A DNA stretch of 64,000 nucleotides from Ferriphaselus amnicola (GCF_000974685.2 NZ_AP018738.1:1240001-1304000), one strand, 5' to 3'. Numbered from the stretch's first letter, positions 25,954-34,237 are shown. Notes: a model not told the origin generated them from the letters alone. Numbers and translations: made by a program.

Positions 25954-27240
25954 ATGGGGATGTTTGATTTCTTGTCGCGCTGGCGTGCTTCCAGCAGCGA
26001 CCGTTCGCCATGGGGTGACTTCTGGTTCGAACCGGTCAGTGCGCGCAGCAGTAGCGGCATGCGTGTATCGGCAGATGCGGCACTGCGTTTGTCAGCGGTG
26101 TACGCCGCCGTGCGTATCCTGTCGGAAACCATGGCCTCACTGCCCTTCGTTCTGTATCGGCAGCGCGCCGATGGCGGCAAGGAACGCGTGACCGAACACT
26201 GGCTATATGACCTGTTCGCCAAGCGTCCGAACCGCTTTCAAAACCCGTTCGAGTGGCGCGAAATGCTGCAGGGCCATCTGGCGTTACGCGGCAATGCGTA
26301 CAACCGCATCGTGTCGAATGCGCGCGGTGAGATCATCGAACTGATGCCGATCCATCCGGATCGGATTCGCATGGAGTTGCTGCCCAACGGTGACTACCGC
26401 TATCGCGTGACCGACCGGCTGGGGAATGAAACGATCGTGCCGCGCGGCGAGATCTGGCATCTGCGCGGCCTGTCCTCCGATGGCCTGCTGGGTATGAGTC
26501 CGATCGAACTGGCACGCGAGAGCATCGGCATGGCACTGGCAGCTCAAGATTATGGTGCACGCTTCTTTGCCAACGATGCCAAGCCCACCGGTGGCTGGAT
26601 CGAGTTTCCGGGATCGTTCAAGGATAACGATGCCAAGCGGGTGTTCCGCGAGTCGTATCAACAGGCACAGTCGGGAGCCAATCGCGGCAAGGTGCTCGTG
26701 CTGGAAAACGGCATGAAATTCCATGAGGTCGGTGTGACCAACAAGGATGCGCAGTTCCTCGAACTACGCAAATTCCAGATCACCGACATTGCGCGGCTGT
26801 TCCGCGTGCCGCCGCACATGATCGGCGACCTGGACCGAGCTACCTTCAGCAACATCGAACAGCAAAGTCTCGAATTCGTCATGCACACCATGACCCCATG
26901 GGCCGAACGCTGGGAAGCCAGCATCGAAGCCGACCTGCTGCTCGATGACGACAAACTGGAAGTGGAATTCGATTTCGCCAACCTGATGCGTGGCGATGCC
27001 GCCAGTCGTGCCGGTTATTACCAGAGCGGCATTCAAAATGGCTGGCTGACCCGCAACGAAGCGCGTATCGCAGAAAACCTCGACCCGATCGACGGACTGG
27101 ACGAACCGCTGCGACCACTCAACATGGTCGAGAACTCCGATGTCGAGGAAGCCGAAGGCGAAGCTAAACCGACCAAGCAACCCACAGCACCTCGATCACC
27201 CGCTGATTCAGAACAGAAAGACGCCGAAGATGAAACGTGA
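25954..27240 (+). CDS. portal protein (HK97 family)
   Basis: The 428-residue protein forms the ring through which DNA enters and leaves the head. Typical HK97-family segments are VSADAALRLSAVYAAVRILSETMASLPFVLYR near the N-terminus, LRGNAYNRIV, and FRVPPHMIGDLDRATFSNIEQQSLEFV at about residues 285-311. The C-terminal acidic tail is usual. It overlaps the protease start by 11 bases. Confidence 0.95.
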   Translation: MGMFDFLSRWRASSSDRSPWGDFWFEPVSARSSSGMRVSADAALRLSAVYAAVRILSETMASLPFVLYRQRADGGKERVTEHWLYDLFAKRPNRFQNPFEWREMLQGHLALRGNAYNRIVSNARGEIIELMPIHPDRIRMELLPNGDYRYRVTDRLGNETIVPRGEIWHLRGLSSDGLLGMSPIELARESIGMALAAQDYGARFFANDAKPTGGWIEFPGSFKDNDAKRVFRESYQQAQSGANRGKVLVLENGMKFHEVGVTNKDAQFLELRKFQITDIARLFRVPPHMIGDLDRATFSNIEQQSLEFVMHTMTPWAERWEASIEADLLLDDDKLEVEFDFANLMRGDAASRAGYYQSGIQNGWLTRNEARIAENLDPIDGLDEPLRPLNMVENSDVEEAEGEAKPTKQPTAPRSPADSEQKDAEDET

Positions 27241-28153
27241 ACTCCTGCTGGCCGAGTTTCTGGCCACACCATGGGCAATGATGCCCGAGCGACTGGCTGC
27301 CGTAACCTCGGTCATGAACCGATGGTCACGCGGTGATGCCGCCACCCAAGCCGCACTGAAACAGGTCGCGGCAGATCAGTCGGCACGCAACACGCGTCGC
27401 CAAGCGCTGGCCAACTCGGCTGGCAACGGCATCGCGGTATTGCCACTGTATGGGGTCGTCACCCAGCGCGGCAACATGGTCGACGATGTGTCTGGTCCCG
27501 GCAGTGTCAGCACACAACTGTTTGCAGCGGCCTTGCGCGATGCCATTGCCGATCCTGCGGTCGGCAGCATCCTGATCGACATCGACAGTCCCGGCGGCAG
27601 TGTCTATGGCGTGGCCGAACTGGCCGACGAGATCGCTGCGGCCCGTAGCCAGAAACCGGTAGTCGCCATCGCCAACAGTCTCGCAGCCTCGGCTGCCTAC
27701 TGGATCGGTGCGCAGGCCTCCGAACTGTATGTCACGCCCGGTGGCGAGGTGGGCAGCATCGGTGTGTGGCAGGCGCACTTTGATTATTCCGAAGCGATGT
27801 CTCGTGATGGTGTAAAGCCCACGCTGATTTCGGCGGGCAAATTCAAGGTCGAAGGTAATCCCTACGCACCACTGGATGACGAGGCCCGCTCGTTCCTGCA
27901 ATCGCGCACCGACGATTACTACGCCGCCTTCACCAAGGCCGTCGCAAAGGGACGTGGTGTCGCCATCTCGCAGGTGCGGGAGGGTATGGGACAAGGGCGT
28001 GTATTGGGTGCCGATGCTGCACTGGCCGAGAAAATGGTTGATGGCATCAGCACCTTTTCCGATGTCCTCAAAAAAATGCAGCGTGATGCAAAGTCATCGA
28101 AGCCAAAGGCATCCCGCCTCGCCATCGCCCGTCGCGAACTGGAAATTCTGTAG
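27230..28153 (+). CDS. S49-family prohead protease
   Basis: The protein has 307 residues. It is a ClpP/SppA-fold serine protease: ILIDIDSPGGSVYGVAELADEI, catalytic serine in ANSLAASAAYWIG, then TPGGEVGSIGVW and the lysine in SAGKFKVEGNPY. In HK97-like phages with a SppA-type protease this enzyme matures the capsid and scaffold. The start at 27230 lies inside the end of the portal gene. A pair of hairpins separates it from the capsid gene. Confidence 0.92.
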   Translation: MKRELLLAEFLATPWAMMPERLAAVTSVMNRWSRGDAATQAALKQVAADQSARNTRRQALANSAGNGIAVLPLYGVVTQRGNMVDDVSGPGSVSTQLFAAALRDAIADPAVGSILIDIDSPGGSVYGVAELADEIAAARSQKPVVAIANSLAASAAYWIGAQASELYVTPGGEVGSIGVWQAHFDYSEAMSRDGVKPTLISAGKFKVEGNPYAPLDDEARSFLQSRTDDYYAAFTKAVAKGRGVAISQVREGMGQGRVLGADAALAEKMVDGISTFSDVLKKMQRDAKSSKPKASRLAIARRELEIL

Positions 28154-28185
28154 CAAACCCCGCGAGTAATCGCACCTCAAATCTG

Positions 28186-28231
28186 ACCGCAACGTTGCGG
28201 TTTTTTATCGCCCGCCTCGTGCGGGTTTTTT
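28186..28231 (+). terminator. two tandem hairpins with T-tracts before the capsid gene
   Basis: First, ACCGCAACGTTGCGGT (28186-28201), a perfect palindrome, is followed by T6. Second, CCCGC (28211-28215) and GCGGG (28221-28225) with a CTCGT loop are followed by T6. Both are plus-strand terminator-like. They lie between the protease stop and the ribosome site GGAGA (28236-28240) of the capsid gene. Confidence 0.75.
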
Positions 28232-28248
28232 ATTTGGAGAACCCAAGC

Positions 28249-29541
28249 ATGAGCAAACAACTACGAGCGTTACAGGCACGCAAGAGTGCGCTGGTCAAAG
28301 AGGCCCGCGCATTGACTGATCTGGCGGCAACCGAATCCCGCGACATGACCGATGCCGAGGTCACCGCCTTCGATGCGTTACGCGGAAAAATCGATGCGGC
28401 CTCGGCATCCATCGACCGCGAAGCTGCCCTGATCGCCGAAGAAGCACGGTTGTCGGCAAGCAACGCCCTCGGGGTGGTGGTCACCGATAACCGCGAACTG
28501 GACCCCAAGCGCGGCTTCGCCAGCATTGGCGAATTCATGCAGGCAGTGTATCTGTCGCAGAAACCCGGCAAGTCGATGGATGAACGCCTGTTCATAGGTG
28601 CTGCAGCACCGACCAGCTTTGGTAACGAGAGTGCCGGTCAGGATGGTGGTTTCTTGGTGCCGCCCGATTTCTCCAAGGAAATTTTCCGGCTGAGTCTGGG
28701 CGAGGATTCGCTGATGCCGCTGACCGACAACGTCGAGATCACGGCAAACAGCATGGCCTTCCCCAAGGATGAAACCACGCCATGGGGTACCAACGGCATT
28801 CGTGCCTACTGGCAAGGCGAAGCAGCGGCGGCCAATGCCACCAAACCGGTGATGGGTCTGTCCACCTTGCGGCTCAAAAAGCTGATGGCACTGGTGCCGA
28901 CCACCGACGAGTTGCTGGACGATGCCAGTGCCCTGACCAGCTACCTGCCGGACAAGGTCGCCACCTCGATCCGCTGGAAGACCAACGAATCCATCCTGTT
29001 CGGTGCGGGTAACGGCATCCCCATCGGCTGCATGAACGCCGGTGCCGTGGTGACGGTCGCGAAGGAAACCGGTCAGACCACACAAACACTGGTGCCGCAG
29101 AATCTGGCCAAGATGATCGCGCGCCTGCCACCCGGCTCGTTCGGCAACGCGGTGTGGATCATCAACAACGATGTGCTGCCCGCGCTGTTCACGCTGTCGC
29201 TTGGCAACTACCCGATCTACCTGCCCAACGGACTGACGGTCGGCGGTATCCAGGTCTCACCCTACGGCACCTTGCTGGGTCGTCCGGTGATCGTGTCGCA
29301 GCACGCCAACACCTTCTCGTCGCAGGGTGACGTGATGCTGGTAGACCTGTCGTACTACCAGACCATCACCAAGGCCGGTGGCTTGCAGACGGCGACCTCG
29401 ATGCATCTGTATTTCGATGCCGATCTGACCGCATTTCGCACCACCTTCCGCATGGATGGACAGTCGAAGATCGCCAGCGCGATCGATCCTGCCAAGGGCA
29501 GCAGCAAGCTGTCGCCATTCATCCAGCTGGCCGCACGCTAA
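28249..29541 (+). CDS. major capsid protein (HK97 fold)
   Basis: The 430-residue protein has an N-terminal coiled-coil delta domain (LRALQARKSALVKEARALTDLAATESRDMTDAEVTAFDALRGKIDAASASIDREAAL), likely removed by the protease, then the HK97 core from about residue 100 (QDGGFLVPPDFSKEIFRLSLGEDSLMPLTDNV, and GRPVIVSQHANTFSSQGDVMLVDLSYYQT). The start at 28249 follows GGAGA and avoids reading through the hairpins. It is likely the most abundant late protein. Confidence 0.95.
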   Translation: MSKQLRALQARKSALVKEARALTDLAATESRDMTDAEVTAFDALRGKIDAASASIDREAALIAEEARLSASNALGVVVTDNRELDPKRGFASIGEFMQAVYLSQKPGKSMDERLFIGAAAPTSFGNESAGQDGGFLVPPDFSKEIFRLSLGEDSLMPLTDNVEITANSMAFPKDETTPWGTNGIRAYWQGEAAAANATKPVMGLSTLRLKKLMALVPTTDELLDDASALTSYLPDKVATSIRWKTNESILFGAGNGIPIGCMNAGAVVTVAKETGQTTQTLVPQNLAKMIARLPPGSFGNAVWIINNDVLPALFTLSLGNYPIYLPNGLTVGGIQVSPYGTLLGRPVIVSQHANTFSSQGDVMLVDLSYYQTITKAGGLQTATSMHLYFDADLTAFRTTFRMDGQSKIASAIDPAKGSSKLSPFIQLAAR

Positions 29542-29588
29542 CCAGCGACTTGGCACGCGTCGTTTGAGTGCTTAGTCGATTGGCTATG
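29542..29588. repeat. hairpin repeat core, copy C (behind the capsid gene)
   Basis: CCAGCGACTTGG ... GTGCTTAGTCGATTGGCTA starts directly after the capsid stop codon. Outer arms CGACT (29546-29550) and AGTCG (29574-29578) pair perfectly, and the inner GCAC and GTGC pair as well. The string GCTTAGTCGATTG is shared with two copies inside the cobD-cobQ gene (48291-48384 and 49115-49206). Confidence 0.7.
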
Positions 29589-29614
29589 CAGAGCTAATCG
29601 TTAAACCCCTATCG

Positions 29615-29633
29615 GGCGGGACAGTCTCCCGCC
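29615..29633 (+). terminator. hairpin behind the capsid gene
   Basis: GGCGGGA and TCCCGCC form a 7-bp GC-rich stem with loop CAGTC; only a weak T run (TGAACTTTTAC) follows. It may be a partial terminator or an RNA-stabilising 3' end of the capsid message. Confidence 0.5.
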
Positions 29634-29657
29634 TGAACTTTTACAGGAGATTCCAAT

Positions 29658-30110
29658 ATGTTTCCCAACGCAAAAGGCAGCGAACTGATGTCCATTCTCG
29701 CCACCGTCGATCCGGTCAGTCAGGCAGTTGGTACTGTCACCACCGGCTGGATTTCAGTGGCGAATTTCCATGCCCTCATGGCCATTCTTGAAACCGGTGC
29801 GCTGGGCGTAGCAGGTACGGTGGATGCAAAACTGCAGCAGGCACTGGATGCAGCCGGTACCGGGGTGAAGGACATCACCGGTCGCGCCATCGTGCAATTC
29901 ACTCAGGTGGGCGGTGGCAGTGCCAAGCAGGCCCTCCTCAATCTGAAACCCGAAGATCTGGATATCGCCAATGGCTATGGATTCGTGCGTCTGTCGATCA
30001 CGGTCGGAGTCGCTGCGAGTGTCGTGGCAGCTCAGATCATCGGCCTCAATCCGCGTTATGCCGATGCGGATGCCTTCAACCAAGCGGCTGTAACGCAGAT
30101 CATCTACTGA
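29658..30110 (+). CDS. unknown head-associated protein
   Basis: The 150-residue protein (MFPNAKGSELMSILATVDPVSQAVGTVTTGWISVANFHALMAILETGALG) is alanine- and glycine-rich with regular beta-type alternation. AGGAGA lies 7 bases before the ATG. By position directly behind the capsid gene it may be a head decoration or minor structural protein; no motif proves it. Confidence 0.7.
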   Translation: MFPNAKGSELMSILATVDPVSQAVGTVTTGWISVANFHALMAILETGALGVAGTVDAKLQQALDAAGTGVKDITGRAIVQFTQVGGGSAKQALLNLKPEDLDIANGYGFVRLSITVGVAASVVAAQIIGLNPRYADADAFNQAAVTQIIY

Positions 30111-30125
30111 TAACGGAGGCAACTC

Positions 30126-30356
30126 ATGACCCGTCACATTCGCTTCACCGAAAACTTCCACGCCGTCGATGGCGCGGGCAACAGCAGCATCAAATACCGC
30201 GCAGGAGAAACTTATCCGGCGACAGAGGAAACAGAACGTCTGACTGCCAGCGGCATCGCGGTAGCGGTTGAGATTGCCGACGAGCCCACTCCTGCGATCG
30301 ATGCGATTGATGCGCCCGCCACTGATCCAGCCTCCGCCGATACACCCGTGAGCTAA
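30126..30356 (+). CDS. small unknown head-region protein
   Basis: A 76-residue product (MTRHIRFTENFHAVDGAGNSSIKYRAGETYPATEETERLTASG) with an acidic Pro/Ala-rich tail. The N-terminal part resembles small phage head-tail proteins of unknown role. GGAGG precedes the start. It lies between the unknown head protein and the connector genes. Confidence 0.7.
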   Translation: MTRHIRFTENFHAVDGAGNSSIKYRAGETYPATEETERLTASGIAVAVEIADEPTPAIDAIDAPATDPASADTPVS

Positions 30357-30359
30357 CCC

Positions 30360-30935
30360 ATGCCGTTGCAACTCGTCACCCCTCCCGCACTGGAGCCGGT
30401 CACCCTCAGTGAAGCCCGACTCCACCTGCGGGTGGACACGGCGGACGACGATCCTCTGATCGGCGCGCTGATCTCGGCGGCCAGATTGCACGCGGAGATG
30501 CTGACTGCCCGGCAGTTTCTGCCCGCACGCTGGCGCTTGGTGCTGGATCGGTTCACGCCAATGGTTCTGCTCAACCGTTCGCCGGTCGTGAGCGTGGTCA
30601 GTGTGCGATACCTGGACATGGGCGGCCTCTGGCAAATCATGCCCGCGACCGACTATGTCGTGGAGTCGAGTTCCGAACCGGCGCGCATCACGCCTGCCTT
30701 CGGCAAGATCTGGCCGCCCACCCTGCCGCAGATCGGCAGTGTAGAAATTCTGTTCGATGCTGGTTATGCCGATGCCACCAAGGTACCGGATGGCATCAAG
30801 CGCTGGATGCTGCTGCGTGTCGGCAGCCTGTACCAGCACCGCGAGGAAATGAGCGTGTTGCCTGCCGGACGTATCGATCCGCTGCCGTTCGTGGACAGCC
30901 TGCTCGACCCATACCGGGTGGTGACCTTGCTATGA
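30360..30935 (+). CDS. head-tail connector protein (gp6-like)
   Basis: The 191-residue protein (LVTPPALEPVTLSEARLHLRVDTADDDPLIGALISAARLHAEMLTARQFLPARWRLVLD) shows the helical pattern of HK97 gp6-type connectors, in which the early SEA-LRV-DDDPLI segment is diagnostic. These proteins form a ring beneath the portal. It overlaps the next gene by 4 bases. Confidence 0.88.
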   Translation: MPLQLVTPPALEPVTLSEARLHLRVDTADDDPLIGALISAARLHAEMLTARQFLPARWRLVLDRFTPMVLLNRSPVVSVVSVRYLDMGGLWQIMPATDYVVESSSEPARITPAFGKIWPPTLPQIGSVEILFDAGYADATKVPDGIKRWMLLRVGSLYQHREEMSVLPAGRIDPLPFVDSLLDPYRVVTLL

Positions 30936-31264
30936 GCGTGCGTGTCTCGGCAGGACGTCTGGATCGTCGCATCACGCTCCAGCAAAAAACCATCACGCGC
31001 GGCAATCTGGGTGGTCATCAGGAAGTGTGGACGGATATTGCAACCGTGTGGGCGGAAGTGCGCGAGCTGTCCGGTCGGGAAATCTTCAATGCCAAGGCGG
31101 TCGGTAGTTCCGCCACCCGCATGATCACCTTGCGCCACCGAGCTGACGTGCATGCGGATCAGCGCGTGGTTTTTTCAGATGGGCGCATTGCGCGTATCGA
31201 ATGGCTGCGCCGCACCGAGCGCCACGAATATCTCGAACTATATTGCCTCGACCTCGATGACTGA
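30932..31264 (+). CDS. head-tail adaptor protein
   Basis: The 110-residue protein (AGRLDRRITLQQKTITRGNLGGHQEVWTDIATVWAEVRELSGREIFNAKAVGSSATRMITLRHRADV) matches the phage head-tail joining family (SPP1 gp16-like stopper), including the WAEVRELSGRE segment. It links the connector to the tail. It overlaps genes on both sides. Confidence 0.9.
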   Translation: MSVRVSAGRLDRRITLQQKTITRGNLGGHQEVWTDIATVWAEVRELSGREIFNAKAVGSSATRMITLRHRADVHADQRVVFSDGRIARIEWLRRTERHEYLELYCLDLDD

Positions 31265-31760
31265 TTTCAAGATTAACGGACTCGCCGAACTGCAGAAGCT
31301 GCTCGACGAACTGCCTGCGCGTATCGAAGCAAATGTCGTGCGCGGTGGTGTACGTGCCGGAGCACGGGTGATAGCCGATGAGGCCAAACGTCTCTGCCCC
31401 ATCGGCGGTGTAGAAAACAGTACCCGCGCAGGCGAGCAACCCGGCGCATTGCGTGATTCGATCCGGGTATCGGCCAAGTCACAGCGAGGCCGTGTCACCG
31501 CCACCATCAAGGCCGGTGGCAAAAACGGTGTGTTTTATGCAGGCATGGTCGAGTACGGCACAGCCCGTCACCTGATCAAGCCGAAGAATCGCAAAAGCCT
31601 GCTCCTTGCCGGTGTCGCGCGCGAAACGGTCCAGCATCCCGGTGCCAAAAAGAAACCCTTCATGCGTCCGGCACTGGATGGCAAGGCTGCCGATGCGGTG
31701 GAAACCATGGCCGATTACGCGCGTACTCGCCTGCCGCTCGAAATCGAGAAGATGAAATGA
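31257..31760 (+). CDS. HK97 gp10-like tail-completion protein
   Basis: The 167-residue protein (MTDFKINGLAELQKLLDELPARIEANVVRGGVRAGARVIADEAKRLCP) carries the HK97 gp10 signature, with YAGMVEYGTARHLIKPKN and KKKPFMRPALDGKA toward the C-terminus. The start at 31257 overlaps the adaptor gene by 8 bases; a longer frame upstream is a shadow. Confidence 0.9.
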   Translation: MTDFKINGLAELQKLLDELPARIEANVVRGGVRAGARVIADEAKRLCPIGGVENSTRAGEQPGALRDSIRVSAKSQRGRVTATIKAGGKNGVFYAGMVEYGTARHLIKPKNRKSLLLAGVARETVQHPGAKKKPFMRPALDGKAADAVETMADYARTRLPLEIEKMK

Positions 31761-32155
31761 AATCCGAAACCGTCATCAAGTCATTGCTGGATGTATCAGT
31801 TGATCTCACTGCACTGGTTGGCACGCGCATCTATCTGGATACCCGGCCCGAGGCGGACTTACTGCCTGCCGTGGTGTTCGAACTGATCAGTGATCGACCG
31901 GACACGCCCGCCTTTCCCGGCACGAATAGCGAGATGTGCACGGCGCGCATGCAGGTGAACTGTCTGGCACGAACGGCAGAATCGGCTGTTGCCCTACGCG
32001 AGGCTGTCAAAGCTGCCTGCCATCTGCATTACGGCGTGATCAATGGCATCGCGGTCACCGCCTGTTTGCAGGACCAGTGCGGTGCCGACAGTTACGACGC
32101 ACTGGTGGACATCTACACCAAGCCGGTCGATTTCATTTTGCGCTACCTGCGCTAA
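31757..32155 (+). CDS. tail completion/terminator protein (DUF3168-like)
   Basis: The 132-residue protein (MKSETVIKSLLDVSVDLTALVGTRIYLDTRPEADLLPAVVFELISDRPDTP) has the layout of DUF3168 tail terminators, which cap the tail tube and set its length. It overlaps the preceding gene by ATGA and is followed by a small gene and the tail tube gene. Confidence 0.85.
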   Translation: MKSETVIKSLLDVSVDLTALVGTRIYLDTRPEADLLPAVVFELISDRPDTPAFPGTNSEMCTARMQVNCLARTAESAVALREAVKAACHLHYGVINGIAVTACLQDQCGADSYDALVDIYTKPVDFILRYLR

Positions 32156-32173
32156 CTTCAAAAGGAATACCCC

Positions 32174-32365
32174 ATGGCCAAAACCGACCCTGCCACACCC
32201 GTGGCAGCCATCGACGCGTCTGCAGTCATCGAGGTCTGGTTCACCGATCTGCTGGCAAGCCTGCCTGCACTTCGCGAAACCGACACCTACAACCCGCTAC
32301 GGGCGGCACTCGACGACCTCAAGGTGCGATTGCAACCCGCAGCACCTGTCCCACCCACCCTTTAA
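32174..32365 (+). CDS. small unknown tail-region protein
   Basis: A 63-residue product (MAKTDPATPVAAIDASAVIEVWFTDLLASLPALRETDTYNPLRAALDDLKVRLQ) with a helical middle and a proline-rich tail. AAGGAA precedes the start. Its role is unknown. Confidence 0.65.
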   Translation: MAKTDPATPVAAIDASAVIEVWFTDLLASLPALRETDTYNPLRAALDDLKVRLQPAAPVPPTL

Positions 32366-32383
32366 TCTCAGGAGACAACCACC

Positions 32384-33109
32384 ATGAGTCTGACCTTTGG
32401 TAGCGGATTTCTGTACGGCATCAATGCCGCCGCGAACTCGACGCCGATCAAACTCGGCAAATTGCAGGATGTGTCGTTCGACTTCTCGTTCACGCTGAAG
32501 GAGCTGCGCGGACAGAGCCAGTTTCCGCTGGATGTGCGACGCGGTTCCGGCAAGCTGACCGGCAAGGCAAAATTCGCCGAACTGAACGGGCGCGCGCTGA
32601 ACGACCTGTTCTTTAGCGGCACCTCGGCGACCGGTCTGCTGCTCTCGGCAGTGAACGAAGTCGGTACGGTCACCACCGCCACGGTGACGGTTGCCAATGC
32701 CGCCACTTTCGATACCGATCTGGGCGTAGTGTATGGCGCAACGGGCCTGCCGCTGACCAAGGTAGCGAGTGCACCGGCTGCCGGTCAGTACAGCGTGTCG
32801 GTCACCGGCGTGTATACCTTCAACACCGCCGACAATACCAAGCAGGTGCTGATCGACTATCTGTACAACGCCACCACCGGCGGCAGCAAGATCACGCTGG
32901 GCAATGCGTTGATGGGCAACACGCCAACCTTCATGGGCGTGTTCAGCGCACAGGTCGGCGGCAAGACCAACACTCTGAAACTCAACTCCTGCACCTCGTC
33001 GAAACTGGCGCTGGCAACCAAGTTGGAAGACTACGCCATCCCCGAAATGGACTTCGAGGCGATGGCCGATGCAACCGGCTCTCTTGGCATCTTCTCTGTG
33101 GCGGACTAA
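32384..33109 (+). CDS. major tail tube protein
   Basis: The 241-residue protein (MSLTFGSGFLYGINAAANSTPIKLGKLQDVSFDFSFTLKELRGQSQFPLDVRRGSGKLTGKAKFAELNGRALNDLFF) is beta-rich and fits long-tail tube proteins. Its position between the tail terminator and the frameshifted chaperone is the standard place. AGGAGA lies before the ATG. Confidence 0.85.
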   Translation: MSLTFGSGFLYGINAAANSTPIKLGKLQDVSFDFSFTLKELRGQSQFPLDVRRGSGKLTGKAKFAELNGRALNDLFFSGTSATGLLLSAVNEVGTVTTATVTVANAATFDTDLGVVYGATGLPLTKVASAPAAGQYSVSVTGVYTFNTADNTKQVLIDYLYNATTGGSKITLGNALMGNTPTFMGVFSAQVGGKTNTLKLNSCTSSKLALATKLEDYAIPEMDFEAMADATGSLGIFSVAD

Positions 33110-33111
33110 TC

Positions 33112-33432
33112 ATGATCAACGGTAAAACAATCACCCTCTCGGGGCGCGAGTTTATCGCCCCACCGGTCAACTGGGCCACCTTCAAACAGTTCAAGGCGGA
33201 ATTTGCCGAAATCCAGAAGGGAACGTGGGTGCCGGACTTCGATGTCATGGGTACCATCATCCTGCAGGCGTTGCAGCGCAACTACCCTGAACTGACCGAA
33301 GCGGAACTGGGCACGCTGCTCGACATCGGCAACATGGGACAAGCGTTCTCGGCGGTAATGAATGCCAGCGGTTTTGAGGATCGCGCGCCGGGGGAGGTTC
33401 ACGCGGCGAGCTCATCGACTGGGACGAACTGA
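33112..33432 (+). CDS. tail assembly chaperone, upstream frame
   Basis: The 106-residue protein (MINGKTITLSGREFIAPPVNWATFKQFKAEFAEIQKG) ends just after a -1 slip site. It corresponds to gpG of lambda-like phages, which binds the tape measure while the tube assembles. In most long-tailed phages a fraction of ribosomes shift into an overlapping downstream frame; the frame here is open for that (next entry). Confidence 0.85.
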   Translation: MINGKTITLSGREFIAPPVNWATFKQFKAEFAEIQKGTWVPDFDVMGTIILQALQRNYPELTEAELGTLLDIGNMGQAFSAVMNASGFEDRAPGEVHAASSSTGTN

Positions 33433-33683
33433 CTGCGCACATTGCCATGAGTACCGGTTGGTCGTGGGACACCATCGATCGGGAAATGGATTTGATGCGG
33501 CTTGCCGCGCTGAATCATTACTGGGACAGGCATCCCCCGCTACACCTGATGGTGCAAAGCTATCTCGGTATCAAACCGGTGTCGCGTAGTTCAGCTTCAT
33601 GGCAACGGGAAGCGGACAACACAGAGCGGGATGTTCAGGAATTTGCCGAGATGTTTACAGCGGCAGGCGGACTTAGCGCTTGA
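33390..33683 (+). CDS. tail assembly chaperone, -1 frameshift extension
   Basis: At 33388-33396 the zero-frame codons are CCG GGG GAG. Slipping back one base gives GGG GGA GGT and continues GSRGELIDWDELTAHIAMSTGWSWDTIDREMDL without a stop to 33683. The extension thus reaches well upstream of the first ATG (33447), and the family (gpG-gpGT) is known to use such a shift. The slip run is GGGGG plus A at 33390-33395, less canonical than lambda's GGGAAAG. The fused product would have about 190 residues. Confidence 0.8.
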   Translation, partial: GGGSRGELIDWDELTAHIAMSTGWSWDTIDREMDLMRLAALNHYWDRHPPLHLMVQSYLGIKPVSRSSASWQREADNTERDVQEFAEMFTAAGGLSA

Positions 33684-33951
33684 GATCGCGGTAAAAATTC
33701 TCGTGAGAACCTATGGCTTCCAGATAAACCAACTGGACACCTTCGTCGAGTGTGTAGCCCAGCAGATAGAGCTGTCCTTGACTACGAAATTTGTAGACTA
33801 ACAACTCAGCGAGATCACCTTTTTTACGCTCGCCGATGGAAGGTTTCTCAGCAACTAGTTCGACTGCATTATCGACATCTGCCGCGACGTTATCGTGCAG
33901 TTTCTTGTACTGACGGGCAAAGCGCCGCGTCTGTTCAACGGTGTAACTCAT
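33673..33951 (-). CDS. RelE/ParE-type toxin
   Basis: The 92-residue protein (MSYTVEQTRRFARQYKKLHDNVAADVDNAVELVAEKPSIGERKKGDLAELLVYKFRSQGQLYLLGYTLDEGVQLVYLEAIGSHENFYRDLKR) has the compact RelE/ParE fold pattern and its C-terminal GSHENFYRDLK. It would cut ribosome-bound mRNA or poison gyrase; which is not decided. It is antisense within the tail operon, overlaps the chaperone frame by 11 bases at its 3' end and overlaps its antitoxin by 4 bases. Confidence 0.88.
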   Translation of the reverse strand: MSYTVEQTRRFARQYKKLHDNVAADVDNAVELVAEKPSIGERKKGDLAELLVYKFRSQGQLYLLGYTLDEGVQLVYLEAIGSHENFYRDLKR

Positions 33952-34175
33952 GCACGGCGACTGCGTGGCACGAACGGTGTTGCCTGATCGCGTGGCTCAC
34001 GCATTGAGGCCAAAGCTTCCGCCACAAAACTAACTGGCAAATCCGGATTGTCGAGTGATGCACGACCAACCATGGCCCAATACTCAATCTGTCCTGCGAT
34101 TGTACGGTGCTCAACCTGCGCTTCGGTGCGCGCCTGCTCGTACAGCGTGTCGTCGATTCTAACTGGCATACCCAT
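33948..34175 (-). CDS. antitoxin partner of the RelE/ParE-type toxin
   Basis: A 75-residue product. The start at 34175 (MGMPVRIDDTLYEQARTEAQVEHRTIAGQIEYWAMVGRASLDNPDL) is preceded by GGGAGAG; a much longer open frame to 34316 runs into the tape measure gene and is not used. The N-terminal ribbon-helix-helix pattern (PVRIDDTLYEQA...RTIAGQIEYWA) fits ParD-like antitoxins. It precedes the toxin, the usual order, and its promoter must lie in 34176-34237. Confidence 0.85.
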   Translation of the reverse strand: MGMPVRIDDTLYEQARTEAQVEHRTIAGQIEYWAMVGRASLDNPDLPVSFVAEALASMREPRDQATPFVPRSRRA

Positions 34176-34237
34176 TTTGGCTCTCCCAATAACATTTACT
34201 ACAAAAGTAGCGACATTGTAGACCCGAAGGACTGAAT

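Noticed and set aside
24794-26011. 405-codon frame antisense to terminase large subunit
   Set aside because: Terminase motifs are intact on the plus strand, and the antisense frame crosses the terminase-portal boundary.
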